Origin: CBDCYH01 sp965224105
GTDB taxonomy: Bacteria > Bacteroidota > Rhodothermia > Rhodothermales > JABDKH01
Length of the DNA: 64,000 nt
Assembly: GCA_965224105.1 (NCBI GenBank)
Contig: CBDCYH010000002.1
Coordinates: 62,001-126,000 of the forward strand
Reading direction: 5' to 3'
The translations under genes and the position numbers were made by a program. Positions 8,062 to 17,228 of the stretch are shown here, in pieces. Each line of letters begins with the position of its first letter. Positions within the stretch are counted from its first letter, which is position 1. A model generated the notes under the pieces. The model saw only the letters and a list, made by a program, of their open reading frames with translations, was not told the origin of the DNA and did no database searches.

Positions 8062-9927
8062 ATGCCTTGGCTAAGTCAGACGGAAAGATCACTTTGGGAG
8101 CAGGGTGAATTTGTTCGGAGTTACCGTAAGTTTGGAGCACACCCAAACAGGGCAGGAACGTGGTTTGCAGTCTGGGCGCCGCACGCTGAAGACGTTTCCG
8201 TGGTGGGCGACTTCAACGGATGGAATCCGGCGAAACACAAGCTACGAAAAATTGAACAAGGTAGTACCGGCTGCTGGGAAGGCTATGTCCGAGGAGCGAA
8301 ACCCGGTCAGCACTATAAATACCACATAGTGAACAATGGGATTGGGGTGGACAAGACCGACCCCTACGCATTCTTCATGGAGCCCCCGGTACCCGGTGGG
8401 GATCACGCCAAGGGGATGGCCGGGATCATCTGCGCAGATTCGTTCAAGTGGACCGACTCGAAATGGATGAAGAACCGACACGGCGTCTCCTCCATGGACA
8501 AACCGATCTCGGTCTACGAAGTGCACCTTGGCTCGTGGCGAAGAAATCCGGATGGCACCCACCTAACCTACAGGGAAATAGCTGAACCGCTGGCAGCGTA
8601 CATCCAGGACCTGGGATTCACGCATGTCGAGTTCTTACCGGTCATGGAACATCCGTTCTATGGTTCGTGGGGATACCAGGTTACCGGGTACTACGCACCG
8701 ACCTACCGTTATGGTCAGCCTGATGATTTCCGCTACCTCGTAAATTATCTGCACTCAAAAAATATCGGCGTTTTGCTCGATTGGGTACCAGCTCATTTTG
8801 CAACCGATCGACAAACGCTGAGCTATTTCGACGGCGAGCCGCTGTACGAATACCACGATCCCTTGATGCGTGACCACCCCGATTGGGGTACGTTCGTTTT
8901 CGACCTCGTCCGACCGGAGGTGAAAAATTTCCTGATCTCCAATGCCGTTTACTGGCTTGAAGAATTTCACATCGATGGACTGCGATTTGACGCCGTCGCG
9001 TCTATGCTCTACCGCGACTATTCCCGTCAACACTGGATTCCTAACATCTTCGGTGGAAGGGAAAACCTGGAGGCGATTGATTTCCTCAAGCGTGTAAATG
9101 AAATCATTTTTTCGGAAGTCCCCGGAGCCCAGACTATAGCGGAGGAATCAACTGCCTGGCCAGGAGTTTCGAAACCAACGTACGACAACGGGTTGGGCTT
9201 CCTCTACAAATGGAACATGGGATGGATGCACGACACCCTGCATTATTTTCGGGAAGACCCGGTCCATCGCAAATATCACCACGATCAACTAACGTTTCCA
9301 CTCATCTACGCCTTTAGCGAGCGGTATGTATTGCCGTTGTCACATGATGAAGTAGTACATGGTAAAGGTAGTATCTGGAATAAGATGCCGGGAGATCCGT
9401 GGCAGAAGTCTGCAAACGTGCGGCTTCTGTTGGGACACATGTTTGGACACCCGGGGAAGAAACTTCTCTTCATGGGGATCGAGTTTGGCCAGATCGACGA
9501 ATGGCGGTGGGATAGTGCATTGGAATGGCATCTTGCCGCCGAGGAGCATCATGCCGGGATCGCCAATTGGATCCGCGCGCTGAATACGCTTTATAGAACG
9601 TCAGCAATTCTAGGCAATGACTCGCCCGGGTGTTTCGATTGGGTTCAGTTCGACGACAAAGACAACGGCGTCATCAGTTACATTCGTACGCACGATGGGA
9701 AGAAGCTACTCTTCATTCTGAATCTTACTCCTGTTCCCCGAGAATCGTATGTGATCACTGGGGATGCTGCCGCCGGGAAGTGGGAGTTGGTTTTAGACTC
9801 TGATTCTAAAGCGTTCGACGGAAGCGGTTTTGGTGCACGGGACAAACTCTCTTCGAGAAAGAAAGCCGCATCACTCGAATGCAAGTTGCCACCGCTCGCA
9901 GTTCTTATTTACGCCTCTAAGGCCTGA
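8062..9927 (+). CDS. glgB: 1,4-alpha-glucan branching enzyme (GH13_9)
   Basis: Introduces alpha-1,6 branches during glycogen synthesis. From ATG 8062 the product is 621 residues. An N-terminal CBM48 (WFAVWAPHAEDVSVVGDFNGW) precedes the GH13 barrel, with nucleophile Asp310 in DGLRFDAVAS, acid/base Glu361 in IAEESTAWP, and the LSHDEVVHGKGS motif typical of GlgB. The frame remains open to 7624, but that stretch is antisense to glgX and is not protein-like, so the ATG after the short intergenic gap is the start. The gene end overlaps the OmpA-domain gene tail to tail by 11 bases. The glycogen synthase and pyrophosphorylase genes are not in the window. Confidence 0.95.
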   Translation: MPWLSQTERSLWEQGEFVRSYRKFGAHPNRAGTWFAVWAPHAEDVSVVGDFNGWNPAKHKLRKIEQGSTGCWEGYVRGAKPGQHYKYHIVNNGIGVDKTDPYAFFMEPPVPGGDHAKGMAGIICADSFKWTDSKWMKNRHGVSSMDKPISVYEVHLGSWRRNPDGTHLTYREIAEPLAAYIQDLGFTHVEFLPVMEHPFYGSWGYQVTGYYAPTYRYGQPDDFRYLVNYLHSKNIGVLLDWVPAHFATDRQTLSYFDGEPLYEYHDPLMRDHPDWGTFVFDLVRPEVKNFLISNAVYWLEEFHIDGLRFDAVASMLYRDYSRQHWIPNIFGGRENLEAIDFLKRVNEIIFSEVPGAQTIAEESTAWPGVSKPTYDNGLGFLYKWNMGWMHDTLHYFREDPVHRKYHHDQLTFPLIYAFSERYVLPLSHDEVVHGKGSIWNKMPGDPWQKSANVRLLLGHMFGHPGKKLLFMGIEFGQIDEWRWDSALEWHLAAEEHHAGIANWIRALNTLYRTSAILGNDSPGCFDWVQFDDKDNGVISYIRTHDGKKLLFILNLTPVPRESYVITGDAAAGKWELVLDSDSKAFDGSGFGARDKLSSRKKAASLECKLPPLAVLIYASKA

Positions 9928-11656
9928 CTACTTCGAATGAAACGCTGCGGTTAAACTCGTCCGCGAGCCCTGTTCTCCAGGCCTCCCCTGTTCCTAGGAA
10001 GGTTAGGCGTGTGCCGTCAACACCTCTATTGGTCAGCTCTCGATAAATCTGATTCGCTCGTCTTTCACTAATGCGCATGTTAAAACTTGGACTGCCTTCT
10101 GCGCTTGCGTGGCCTCTCAACAATAATCCGAGACCCGGAGCACTTTTGTCCGCCAGGTTGAACAAAACTTTTACAGACCCGGCGATGTCATCCAACCTCT
10201 CGTCATCTCCCGGAGCGTAGTTAGTCGTTCCAACAAGAAAACGTACGAGATGGTTGTTTACCGTATCGATTCGATCCAGGAGTGCCACCTGATCCTGGTC
10301 GACTACAGCAGAATCGTCGTAAACCCCAATGGCACCCGCCACCGCGGCTGCAGTCCGAGCAGATTCAATCCAATCGCGCGAAGCGGATCCCGATGCATAG
10401 ACGGTTCCGTCCCTAACTTCAAGCTTGACTGTGGGTGGCGGAGTCAACAATGCTCTAGCTCTACGGACAACGATTTCCGGATCCAGGGTGGTGTACCCCT
10501 CCCACTCAAAACCAACGCGCGAGTCCCGCACTCGGGATGCGTCCAGCAAAGATGTGGGTGATACTGCCATCGGGTCCAGCAAGCCCCGAACGATTTTCTT
10601 ACCGCCCTTACTTGAAACACCTGTAACAACTATTCCTGGTTCTGCATCCAACCGCTCCACGAACGCCCTCCATTCGGTATTGCGTTGATACCACATAAAG
10701 GCCACCACCATAAGCCCGAGGAGTAGCAAACCTCCAAGAAATTTCAACGCGAAGGAAGAGTGGGTTGCCTTCTCCTCAAACTCCTCGGTAAGCGCAGCCA
10801 TGAGCAACGGCTTGGACCGATCGAACGGCTTCGCGTCACCATCAAAGTCAGCAAGTTCATCGACAAAATACAGGTGTACAGCTTCGACAATCTCTCTAAG
10901 TTCGCGTCGGAGAGATCGCGGTGGCATTCCCCGGATAACCGCTGCAAGCGAAGCGCGTGGGCCGGATTCGATCCAGACCGTTAACTCTCCTACCTCCAGT
11001 GTTCCAACGGATTCTCCCTCCGCCGCTCCAAACGAATCGCGAACAAAATCCTGGATCGCTGTCAACATCCCGGAGACAATGGATCCATCTTGACTGGCCG
11101 CCGAATCAAGTGCGACGTGTTGCAGAGGTAGACCCGTCCTCACGTCGATCAAGAAAATCTGCTCCACCCTGTATAGCAGCGTGTCCCGGAGGACAACCTC
11201 AGCGTATGTAAGTCCGGACCTCCTGGCTTCCGCTCTCCAGCGTAATGACTGAAAGGAAAACGCGGAGTTCATCTTCCCGTTCATCGTTTCAGTCGCCGTA
11301 CTTATTGCCTCCTGTATACTCTTTCTAATCGCCGGCCCGATGATGGGGAAAATCGCGTCCACAAGAGGTTGCGGATTTCGCTTTACCGACATGCGGATGG
11401 TGTCCTCGACAGCAGGAGCAAGAGCCGTTGCCAGCTTGTTGTCCTGCTTCCCTCGGTGAGCCACCGCTTCAGGAAGTAATTCGCTCAGCCGTTCGACGTG
11501 TAGCTCACCTGACTGAGACTCGAGTATTCGCAGTCGTCTCTGAGTATCGCGAAGCTCGATCTGCTCCTTCTTGAGCAACAGCGTTCGGAGTTCCGTTAGC
11601 GAACTACCGCGTTCATCTTCGTGTAGTGACTTTGATTCCATCCATTCAAGTCTCAT
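9917..11656 (-). CDS. OmpA-domain envelope protein with cytoplasmic N-terminal region and one membrane helix
   Basis: A 579-residue protein. The first 300 residues look soluble and helical, and contain a conserved block (KRNPQPLVDAIFPIIGPAIRKSI, then YAEVVLRDTLLYRVEQIFLI split over residues 175-195, then SGMLTAIQDFVRDSF). A single transmembrane helix follows at about residues 306-323 (GGLLLLGLMVVAFMWY). A BON-like segment comes next, and a C-terminal OmpA/MotB peptidoglycan-binding domain at about residues 465-579 with the RISERRANQIYREL and LTFLGTGEAWR elements. I recall the same layout in proteins from cyanobacteria and other phyla. It could anchor a cytoplasmic signalling module to the cell wall. 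The coiled-coil gene lies just upstream on the same strand and a Rab-like GTPase operon is divergent from both, which suggests a shared function. Confidence 0.82.
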   Translation of the reverse strand: MRLEWMESKSLHEDERGSSLTELRTLLLKKEQIELRDTQRRLRILESQSGELHVERLSELLPEAVAHRGKQDNKLATALAPAVEDTIRMSVKRNPQPLVDAIFPIIGPAIRKSIQEAISTATETMNGKMNSAFSFQSLRWRAEARRSGLTYAEVVLRDTLLYRVEQIFLIDVRTGLPLQHVALDSAASQDGSIVSGMLTAIQDFVRDSFGAAEGESVGTLEVGELTVWIESGPRASLAAVIRGMPPRSLRRELREIVEAVHLYFVDELADFDGDAKPFDRSKPLLMAALTEEFEEKATHSSFALKFLGGLLLLGLMVVAFMWYQRNTEWRAFVERLDAEPGIVVTGVSSKGGKKIVRGLLDPMAVSPTSLLDASRVRDSRVGFEWEGYTTLDPEIVVRRARALLTPPPTVKLEVRDGTVYASGSASRDWIESARTAAAVAGAIGVYDDSAVVDQDQVALLDRIDTVNNHLVRFLVGTTNYAPGDDERLDDIAGSVKVLFNLADKSAPGLGLLLRGHASAEGSPSFNMRISERRANQIYRELTNRGVDGTRLTFLGTGEAWRTGLADEFNRSVSFEVVRP

Positions 11657-11707
11657 TGTGCCCTCGAATACACCGATTTGCGGGAGAGCCGTAGAGACCT
11701 CTTATGT

Positions 11708-12244
11708 CTATCCTTCGCGAAGTTGCGAGGCCATGTTTTCCAGGAGTTCGGCTACCTGAATCCTTCCGGCTTTGTCAGCACCAAGCTCCGCCGCAACTTT
11801 TCCGATGTCGGTAGAAAGCGATTTGCCGAGTTCCTCTATTTGATTTCCCAACGCATCTGATCGTGAAGCAAGATCATCATTCAGCGAATCTAGCTTGCCG
11901 TCCATTTGTGCTTTCAGATCATCGACGCTGTTACGAATAAGTTCGCGCTCGCCACTATTCTCATCCTGCATTTCCTTAAATCTGGCAGTCACATCGGACT
12001 TGTTGGATTTCACCGTCGCGACAAGTTTGTCCAGCGCGCTATGAACTGTATCAATCCGTGAATCCAGCAGTTCAGAAAGATCATCTCTTACGGATGCAAT
12101 CTGATTCTCCAGCGATGCGACTTGTTGCCCAAAGAGAATAGCTCGAATCTTTTGTAGTTCTTCGGGTTGGGTTTCTGATACGAATTCAGTTTCGGATGCT
12201 TCAAGTTCGAAGCTCGGTTGTACCACTTTTTTTAGTTCTGCCAT
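11708..12244 (-). CDS. Coiled-coil protein, partner candidate of the OmpA-domain protein
   Basis: A 178-residue protein from ATG 12244 (MAELKKVVQPSF); the 17 codons upstream in the same frame look non-coding. Residues 40-178 are nearly all charged heptad-like helix (SLENQIASVRDDLSELLD, ELIRNSVDDLKAQMDGKLD), which predicts a long coiled coil without signal peptide or membrane segment. I do not recognise a named family. It is followed after about 50 bases by the OmpA-domain gene on the same strand, and a GTPase/kinase/regulator operon begins on the other side of the 220-base spacer. A scaffold linking these parts is an inference. Confidence 0.7.
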   Translation of the reverse strand: MAELKKVVQPSFELEASETEFVSETQPEELQKIRAILFGQQVASLENQIASVRDDLSELLDSRIDTVHSALDKLVATVKSNKSDVTARFKEMQDENSGERELIRNSVDDLKAQMDGKLDSLNDDLASRSDALGNQIEELGKSLSTDIGKVAAELGADKAGRIQVAELLENMASQLREG

Positions 12245-12400
12245 AAAGGGTGTCGAGATTGTATGTAGCGTTCCACGGCCGGATACAGTCCACAAAATCC
12301 GGAACGCTTGTGATACTTAGGATACGAGAATTTGCACAAGGTTTGCCTCCTTTTGGGCCTTCTGCATACCAATAATCAAACAGGCGGTGTGTAATTTTGA

Positions 12401-12415
12401 TATATTCGGAATATA
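12401..12415. promoter_or_regulatory. Palindromic operator-like site between coiled-coil and GTPase genes
   Basis: Two perfect seven-base arms, TATATTC and GAATATA, are separated by one base, 50 bases upstream of the GTPase start and in the 220-base region between two divergent operons. Outer bases GGTGT (12386-12390) and ACACC (12415-12419) are also complementary. A dimeric repressor or activator site is the simplest reading. The AT-rich core also overlaps a plausible -10 region for the rightward operon. Confidence 0.35.
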
Positions 12416-12464
12416 CACCGATTCAGCCGGAATCACCCGTTTTGAAGCGCCCTCGCATGCTTTT

Positions 12465-12980
12465 ATGTCAATAGAATCGCACAGCTTACGCAAAAAAATG
12501 TGCCTGCTCGGCACGTCTGCGGTTGGAAAAACAAGCCTGGTTAGCAGATTCGTTCACGATTCTTTCTCCGATAAATATCTGACGACGGTCGGAGTTAAAA
12601 TCTCGCGTAAGCCCATTACGCTGAGGGATGGGGTCCTTGATTTGTTGATTTGGGATCTCAATGGAGAAGATCGCTTCAACCGCCTCTCATCAAGCTATTT
12701 ACGCGGAACTGCGGGGTATTTCCTTGTGGCAGACGGTACCCGATCGTCCACCCTGCACCGGGCGCTCGAAATTCATCAACGGACATTGCAGGAAATTGGC
12801 TCAATTCCGAGGATCCTGGTAATCAACAAAGTCGATTTGGAGTCAACCTGGGAGATTGACGAGGACGATATAAACAAATTGAAGGAGGATGGCTGGGACG
12901 TCATCCTGACAAGCGCAAAAACAGGAACGAGAATTGAAGAGGCTTTCACCAGCATTGCTGAAAAAATGATTCGCGAATAG
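12465..12980 (+). CDS. Rab-like small GTPase of the Ras superfamily
   Basis: A compact 171-residue GTPase with every G motif visible: G1 LLGTSAVGKTSLVSRF, a G2 threonine in YLTTVGVK, G3 WDLNGED, G4 NKVDL and G5 TSAKTG. The G3 motif has Glu where Ras and Rab have the catalytic Gln, so intrinsic hydrolysis may be slow or depend on a partner. Start ATG 12465 (MSIESHSLRKKMCL) is preferred to the earlier in-frame codon at 12387. The histidine kinase starts 12 bases after the stop, so the genes are co-transcribed. Prokaryotic Rab-like GTPases are known switches for polarity and motility (MglA type) and other processes. The role here is unknown. Confidence 0.9.
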   Translation: MSIESHSLRKKMCLLGTSAVGKTSLVSRFVHDSFSDKYLTTVGVKISRKPITLRDGVLDLLIWDLNGEDRFNRLSSSYLRGTAGYFLVADGTRSSTLHRALEIHQRTLQEIGSIPRILVINKVDLESTWEIDEDDINKLKEDGWDVILTSAKTGTRIEEAFTSIAEKMIRE

Positions 12981-12992
12981 TAGCCAGGGATT

Positions 12993-14114
12993 GTGTCAAC
13001 CGAGTCACCTCTTCCATTACCATCTAATGTCTTATCTAGTCTGAACGTGGCGGTCCTGCTGCATTCAGATAACGGTGACTTTACGCTTCTGGGTAGCAGA
13101 CCCGAGTGGATCTCGGTTATATGGCCGGATCTCGAACACCAAAAAAACCTCCAGCTACAGAAGCATTCTCTTTTCCTGGAGCATTTTCTCTTTGATGCCA
13201 ATCAGCACTGGGCGTCAGCAAGCGACGAATGGCTTTCCTCGGGTACCTGGACAGAGACCGACCCAGCCGGGCGAGAGTGGCCACTTGAAGCCGTAGTCAC
13301 GACAGCTGGCGACGCACAGTACTTGCTGATAAAATTCCCTACGACCGACCACCAAACTGTCCAAACTATTCTTCAGGAGGGGCGCAATCAGGCACTGGAA
13401 TATGGTCGTCTGATTAAGGAAATCAACAAGAGAGAGGTCCTCCTCCACTGCATCGTGCACGACTTGTCAACGCCCCTGGCTGGAATCAAAGGTAGCCTTC
13501 TTCTGCTGCAGGAAGACGACATGGTCCGGGAAGAAGGCGAAAGCCTGCTGAACATCGGACTAAATCAGGTGCGCAAGATGCAGGACCTGATTCAAGAGAT
13601 ACTGGCATCGTTTGCACAGGAGGTGCGACCGCTCATTCCAACCATGGTGTCGAGCGAAAATGCCCCGGATGCAGCGGAATGTGTAAACGAGGTCGCCTCG
13701 GTGCTGAACGGAATCGCGTCCCACGACAAAATTACCATCCGGGTGGATCAACCAAAGGCCACTGCGTCGACCAAGGTCATCGGGGACAAATCAAGGCTTG
13801 AACGAGTTGTCTTCAACCTCGTCGATAACGCACTACGCCACTCGCCGAAAGACTCCGAGGTTGTAGTGAGAATCCGCGACAACGACCAGGCAGTTCGAGT
13901 TTCAGTTAAGGACCGGGGACCTGGCGTGGACTCAGCGCTGGTGCCGAAACTGTTCGGAAAGTTCTCGCAAGGCGCGTCAAATTATGGAAAATCGGGGCTA
14001 GGTCTTTATTTTTGTAGAATTACCGTCGAAGGCTGGGGCGGTAACGTTGGCTACAGGCCGCGAAAGGGCGGTGGTTCGATCTTCGAATTTGAGCTGCCCA
14101 AACCGGGCCAATAA
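12993..14114 (+). CDS. Soluble histidine kinase
   Basis: A 373-residue kinase starting at GTG 12993. Residues 1-130 look like a PAS-type sensor domain, with no signal peptide or membrane helix, so it acts in the cytoplasm. The phosphoacceptor is His156 in VHDLSTPLAGIKGS. The HATPase domain (about 260-370) shows the N-box VVFNLVDNALRHS, the G1 box VKDRGPGV and the G2 box GKSGLGLYFC. It sits 12 bases after the GTPase and 8 bases before an NtrC-type regulator. The regulator is therefore its likely phosphorylation partner, with the GTPase as possible input. Family certain; signal unknown. Confidence 0.92.
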   Translation: MSTESPLPLPSNVLSSLNVAVLLHSDNGDFTLLGSRPEWISVIWPDLEHQKNLQLQKHSLFLEHFLFDANQHWASASDEWLSSGTWTETDPAGREWPLEAVVTTAGDAQYLLIKFPTTDHQTVQTILQEGRNQALEYGRLIKEINKREVLLHCIVHDLSTPLAGIKGSLLLLQEDDMVREEGESLLNIGLNQVRKMQDLIQEILASFAQEVRPLIPTMVSSENAPDAAECVNEVASVLNGIASHDKITIRVDQPKATASTKVIGDKSRLERVVFNLVDNALRHSPKDSEVVVRIRDNDQAVRVSVKDRGPGVDSALVPKLFGKFSQGASNYGKSGLGLYFCRITVEGWGGNVGYRPRKGGGSIFEFELPKPGQ

Positions 14115-14122
14115 TAAGCTCA

Positions 14123-15616
14123 ATGAGACTGCATTTCTTTATCGTTGACGACGACCCCGACTACGCGGACCTTCTTCGGTATCAACTCAAGAAGGATTAC
14201 AACCCGGTAGTTGACTACTTCGACTCCGGCGCCAAGGTACTGGAGGCACTCCGGACAACTACTCCCGACCTCATCCTGCTTGATGTGGTAATGCCCGGTA
14301 TGAGTGGGCTCGAAACGCTCAAACAAATCAAGTCGACCCACCCGGACCTCCCCGTTGCCATGGTGAGCGCCCAGAGCGTGGTGAGCATCGCGCTGGAAGC
14401 AATTAAACTTGGTGCATACGACTACGTCACGAAAGGTCACGACGACTCTGTTAAGATCCGCGCGATCTCCGAGAATGTTCATGAGCGGGCGGCGCTGTCC
14501 AACGAAATAGAGACGCTACGGAATCAACTCCCGTCATCACGCGGGTTCTACGGGTTGATTGGCGAGAGCCAGGCGATGCTGCAGGTTTTTCAGATGATCC
14601 GAAAGACACTGAAAGGCGATCTCACCGTCGCCATCGTCGGTGAAAGCGGAACCGGGAAAGAATTGGTTGCTCACGCCATTCATCACAATTCTCGGCGTCG
14701 GCGAAGATCATTCGTGCTCGTCAATTGCGCGGCGATCCCACGAGAGTTGATGGAGAGCGAATTCTTTGGACATGAAAAAGGATCGTTCACAGGCGCACAC
14801 GCCAGGAAAGTTGGAAAGTTTGAGCAGGCTGACGGAGGGACCATTTTCCTCGACGAGGTTGGTGAGCTCGACCTGAGCCTCCAGGCAAAGCTTCTTCGCG
14901 TCCTCCAGAACAGAGAGCTACAACGTGTTGGCGGTAACGAGACAATAACTGTTGACGTCCGCATTATTTGTGCTACCAATAAAAATCTGATCGAAGAGAT
15001 AGAAGAGGGAAATTTCAGAGAGGATCTTTACTACCGACTCTTTCAGTTCCCTATTAATCTGCCTCCACTCGCCGAAAGAGATCAGGACGTGCTGTTACTC
15101 GCCGAGCACTTCAGGAAAACGTTTATTGAGGCTCATGATCAAATCGAAAACAAAGCGTTTTCCTCTGCCGCCCGGCGCTTGATTGCGGATTATCCGTGGC
15201 CGGGCAACGTTAGACAATTGAAGAACGCCGTCGAACGTGCATTGCTTATCTCTGACGATAGTGAAATTTCAGCTGATGATCTAATGCTTGAGGAAAGACC
15301 CGTTTTCCGGAAGCGAAGCTCCCCGAGTCGCGAGACAGCCGCGGCTGCGGCTTCGGTTTCAGATTCAACACCACCTCAGCCGGTTACCATCGGAGACTAC
15401 ATCGCAGCCGCAAAAACCGTATCCGAAATTATCCCGATGGAGGATGTGAAGAAGATTGCGGTTCAGACGGCCTACGAACTATGCAATGGAAACATCAACC
15501 AGACGGCCTCGAAACTAGGAGTGACGAGGTCAACGATATACCGTCTGCTTAGAAAATACGAGCTGGTCGAAGACGAAGAATCCCAGGACTCATCAGACGA
15601 AAGCGGAGCTGGCTAA
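14123..15616 (+). CDS. NtrC-family sigma-54-dependent response regulator
   Basis: A 497-residue regulator. The receiver domain has Asp54 in LILLDVVMPG. A central AAA+ domain follows, with Walker A GESGTGKE, the sigma-54 contact loop as GSFTGA rather than GAFTGA, the Walker B region GGTIFLDEVGEL, and an arginine-finger region. A Fis-type helix-turn-helix closes the protein (NINQTASKLGVTRSTIYRLL). All the parts needed to activate sigma-54 promoters are present. It overlaps the small membrane protein gene tail to tail by four bases. Sigma-54-like promoter sequences at 17230 (near-match) and 63783 (GG-N10-GC) in this window are possible targets, which is inference. Confidence 0.95.
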   Translation: MRLHFFIVDDDPDYADLLRYQLKKDYNPVVDYFDSGAKVLEALRTTTPDLILLDVVMPGMSGLETLKQIKSTHPDLPVAMVSAQSVVSIALEAIKLGAYDYVTKGHDDSVKIRAISENVHERAALSNEIETLRNQLPSSRGFYGLIGESQAMLQVFQMIRKTLKGDLTVAIVGESGTGKELVAHAIHHNSRRRRRSFVLVNCAAIPRELMESEFFGHEKGSFTGAHARKVGKFEQADGGTIFLDEVGELDLSLQAKLLRVLQNRELQRVGGNETITVDVRIICATNKNLIEEIEEGNFREDLYYRLFQFPINLPPLAERDQDVLLLAEHFRKTFIEAHDQIENKAFSSAARRLIADYPWPGNVRQLKNAVERALLISDDSEISADDLMLEERPVFRKRSSPSRETAAAAASVSDSTPPQPVTIGDYIAAAKTVSEIIPMEDVKKIAVQTAYELCNGNINQTASKLGVTRSTIYRLLRKYELVEDEESQDSSDESGAG

Positions 15617-15885
15617 GGGCTTTTGTCAGAGTTTAAACGACGTATCCAGTAGTAATTGACCGGTACTGCCGCCATCAACATCGTGAGTCCTACGATGAGG
15701 AGCACAGCCCACGGGATATCCGCCCCACCCCACAGCTGCAATTCACCCAACGACATTTCGAATCGTTCCAACCGACGCGAGCCTACAACGTTTTCCGCGA
15801 CTTCAAATCCAACGCCAAGCAACAAAAAGCAAAGGCACGACCAAACGGCCGTTAGGACGGACGCAAGCCAAAATTCCCTGTTCAT
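15613..15885 (-). CDS. Small membrane protein, unknown function
   Basis: A 90-residue product from ATG 15885 (MNREFWLASVL). Two strong hydrophobic helices, at about residues 5-27 and 53-76, flank a charged loop with SRRLERFEMSLGELQ; the tail ends in YYWIRRLNSDKSP. The basic residues suggest both termini are cytoplasmic. No family recognised. It lies about 60 bases downstream of the exonuclease/endonuclease-fold lipoprotein gene on the same strand and could be in its operon. A start 19 codons upstream is possible but less likely. Confidence 0.6.
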   Translation of the reverse strand: MNREFWLASVLTAVWSCLCFLLLGVGFEVAENVVGSRRLERFEMSLGELQLWGGADIPWAVLLIVGLTMLMAAVPVNYYWIRRLNSDKSP

Positions 15886-15947
15886 TTTCTCATCCTCAAA
15901 TACAGGGGACAAACGACGACGGTCAAGGTTTATTGCATCCAATCGAA

Positions 15948-17120
15948 CTACTCGAAAACAAGGTCGACGAGCACAGGGAAGTGATCGCTAAACCGAGCCA
16001 GGGCTGTATCCGGTCTGTGTACTTCCGACCGAACAACCGTAAGGTCGCTAGATGGCAGAACGTAGTCCACACGCATTCGGAAGAAGGCGGTGTCGTCATC
16101 GTCGAGCCAGGCATATTGGGCTGCTCCCTCTGCAGATGCCCTCGGATCAACTGAACCGTTCACCCGAGGGTGATCCAAAAGAAACCTCCCAATCGGATTA
16201 TCGATGGATGAACCCTCATCCGGGTCGGCGTTGAGGTCGCCCATGATGACAAAACTCTTTGCCGACAAGTTGATAGGATTGCCATCGTCGTCATGCAGTG
16301 GCGCTGAGTCATCTATCATCAGTGACAGCAATTTAATCTCATCGTGATTTCGCATCTTGTTTCGCCGCTCCGGTCCATCAAAGGCAGGTGGTGTGGGATG
16401 CGCTGCGATGACGTACAGCTCACGCCTGCCATCGACCCTTACGGGGACCACCCAATGATTCTTTGAACTTAATCTGAGGTTTTGCCACTCCTCATCAGAA
16501 TACCATGACTCCCTGGTTTCAGGGATTTCGGGCCTAAGGGCTCCCGGCAACTCGCTCCATTTGAATTCCTGGAGTGTTTGAACTCGATCAGGATCGATCT
16601 CCAGAGGTTCTCGAACAAACAACGCCATCGCATACTGCCCGGGGAATATCCCGTAACCAAAACTATCGTTGCCGTACGCCCGTTCTCGTTGGGTACGCTC
16701 TTCTCCGGTAAGATCATCCTCCACTCCGGTCACGATCACCCCGTCGTTGTCAAGATCATAGCCGCTTGGAACTCCGGTGTTCGAATTAACCATGACAGCA
16801 GAATAGAGTCCCCTGTTGGATCCGGCGTTCAGGTGTGGGTTTATGAATTGGTCGGCGAATCGCTGGCCATTTTGTCCGACCAGCGTTCCATCATCATTAA
16901 GGTCCAGCGAGATTTCATTCAGCAGCAAAATGTCGGGGGCAAGATCTGCAATGAGTCGACCTACATTATGGAGACGCTCGGAACCATCCGCAATCTCGCT
17001 CGGCCGGATATCCTCGACGTTGTATGTCATCACTCGCAGTTCAACCGGCTGCGGCTCACCGCACGCGGAGAAAGTGAGTATTAGAAGTGCAAGCGCAACA
17101 TTCTTAAATAGATAGGTCAT
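15948..17120 (-). CDS. Exported endonuclease/exonuclease/phosphatase-family protein (probable lipoprotein)
   Basis: A 390-residue protein with a hydrophobic leader ending in TFSAC, a plausible though imperfect lipobox with Cys20. The mature part has the EEP fold motifs: VMTYNVEDIRP at the start, LLLNEISLDLNDDG carrying the metal-binding Glu, AAHPTPP, VIMGDLNADPDEGSS, and the C-terminal catalytic RFSDHFPVLVDLVF. The family cleaves phosphodiester bonds in nucleic acids or lipids. At the cell surface a nuclease or phosphodiesterase role is likely, but the substrate cannot be read from sequence. Divergent from the structured RNA candidate upstream. Confidence 0.85.
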   Translation of the reverse strand: MTYLFKNVALALLILTFSACGEPQPVELRVMTYNVEDIRPSEIADGSERLHNVGRLIADLAPDILLLNEISLDLNDDGTLVGQNGQRFADQFINPHLNAGSNRGLYSAVMVNSNTGVPSGYDLDNDGVIVTGVEDDLTGEERTQRERAYGNDSFGYGIFPGQYAMALFVREPLEIDPDRVQTLQEFKWSELPGALRPEIPETRESWYSDEEWQNLRLSSKNHWVVPVRVDGRRELYVIAAHPTPPAFDGPERRNKMRNHDEIKLLSLMIDDSAPLHDDDGNPINLSAKSFVIMGDLNADPDEGSSIDNPIGRFLLDHPRVNGSVDPRASAEGAAQYAWLDDDDTAFFRMRVDYVLPSSDLTVVRSEVHRPDTALARFSDHFPVLVDLVFE

Positions 17121-17228
17121 TTGGAGTCTGTGGCATTTACGTACAGTTGAGGATCTAAATTAGACACCATTCCCGGTATTCCCCACAAATTGGTCGGGAA
17201 AAAGGATCATTTATGGCCTGGCATTGAG

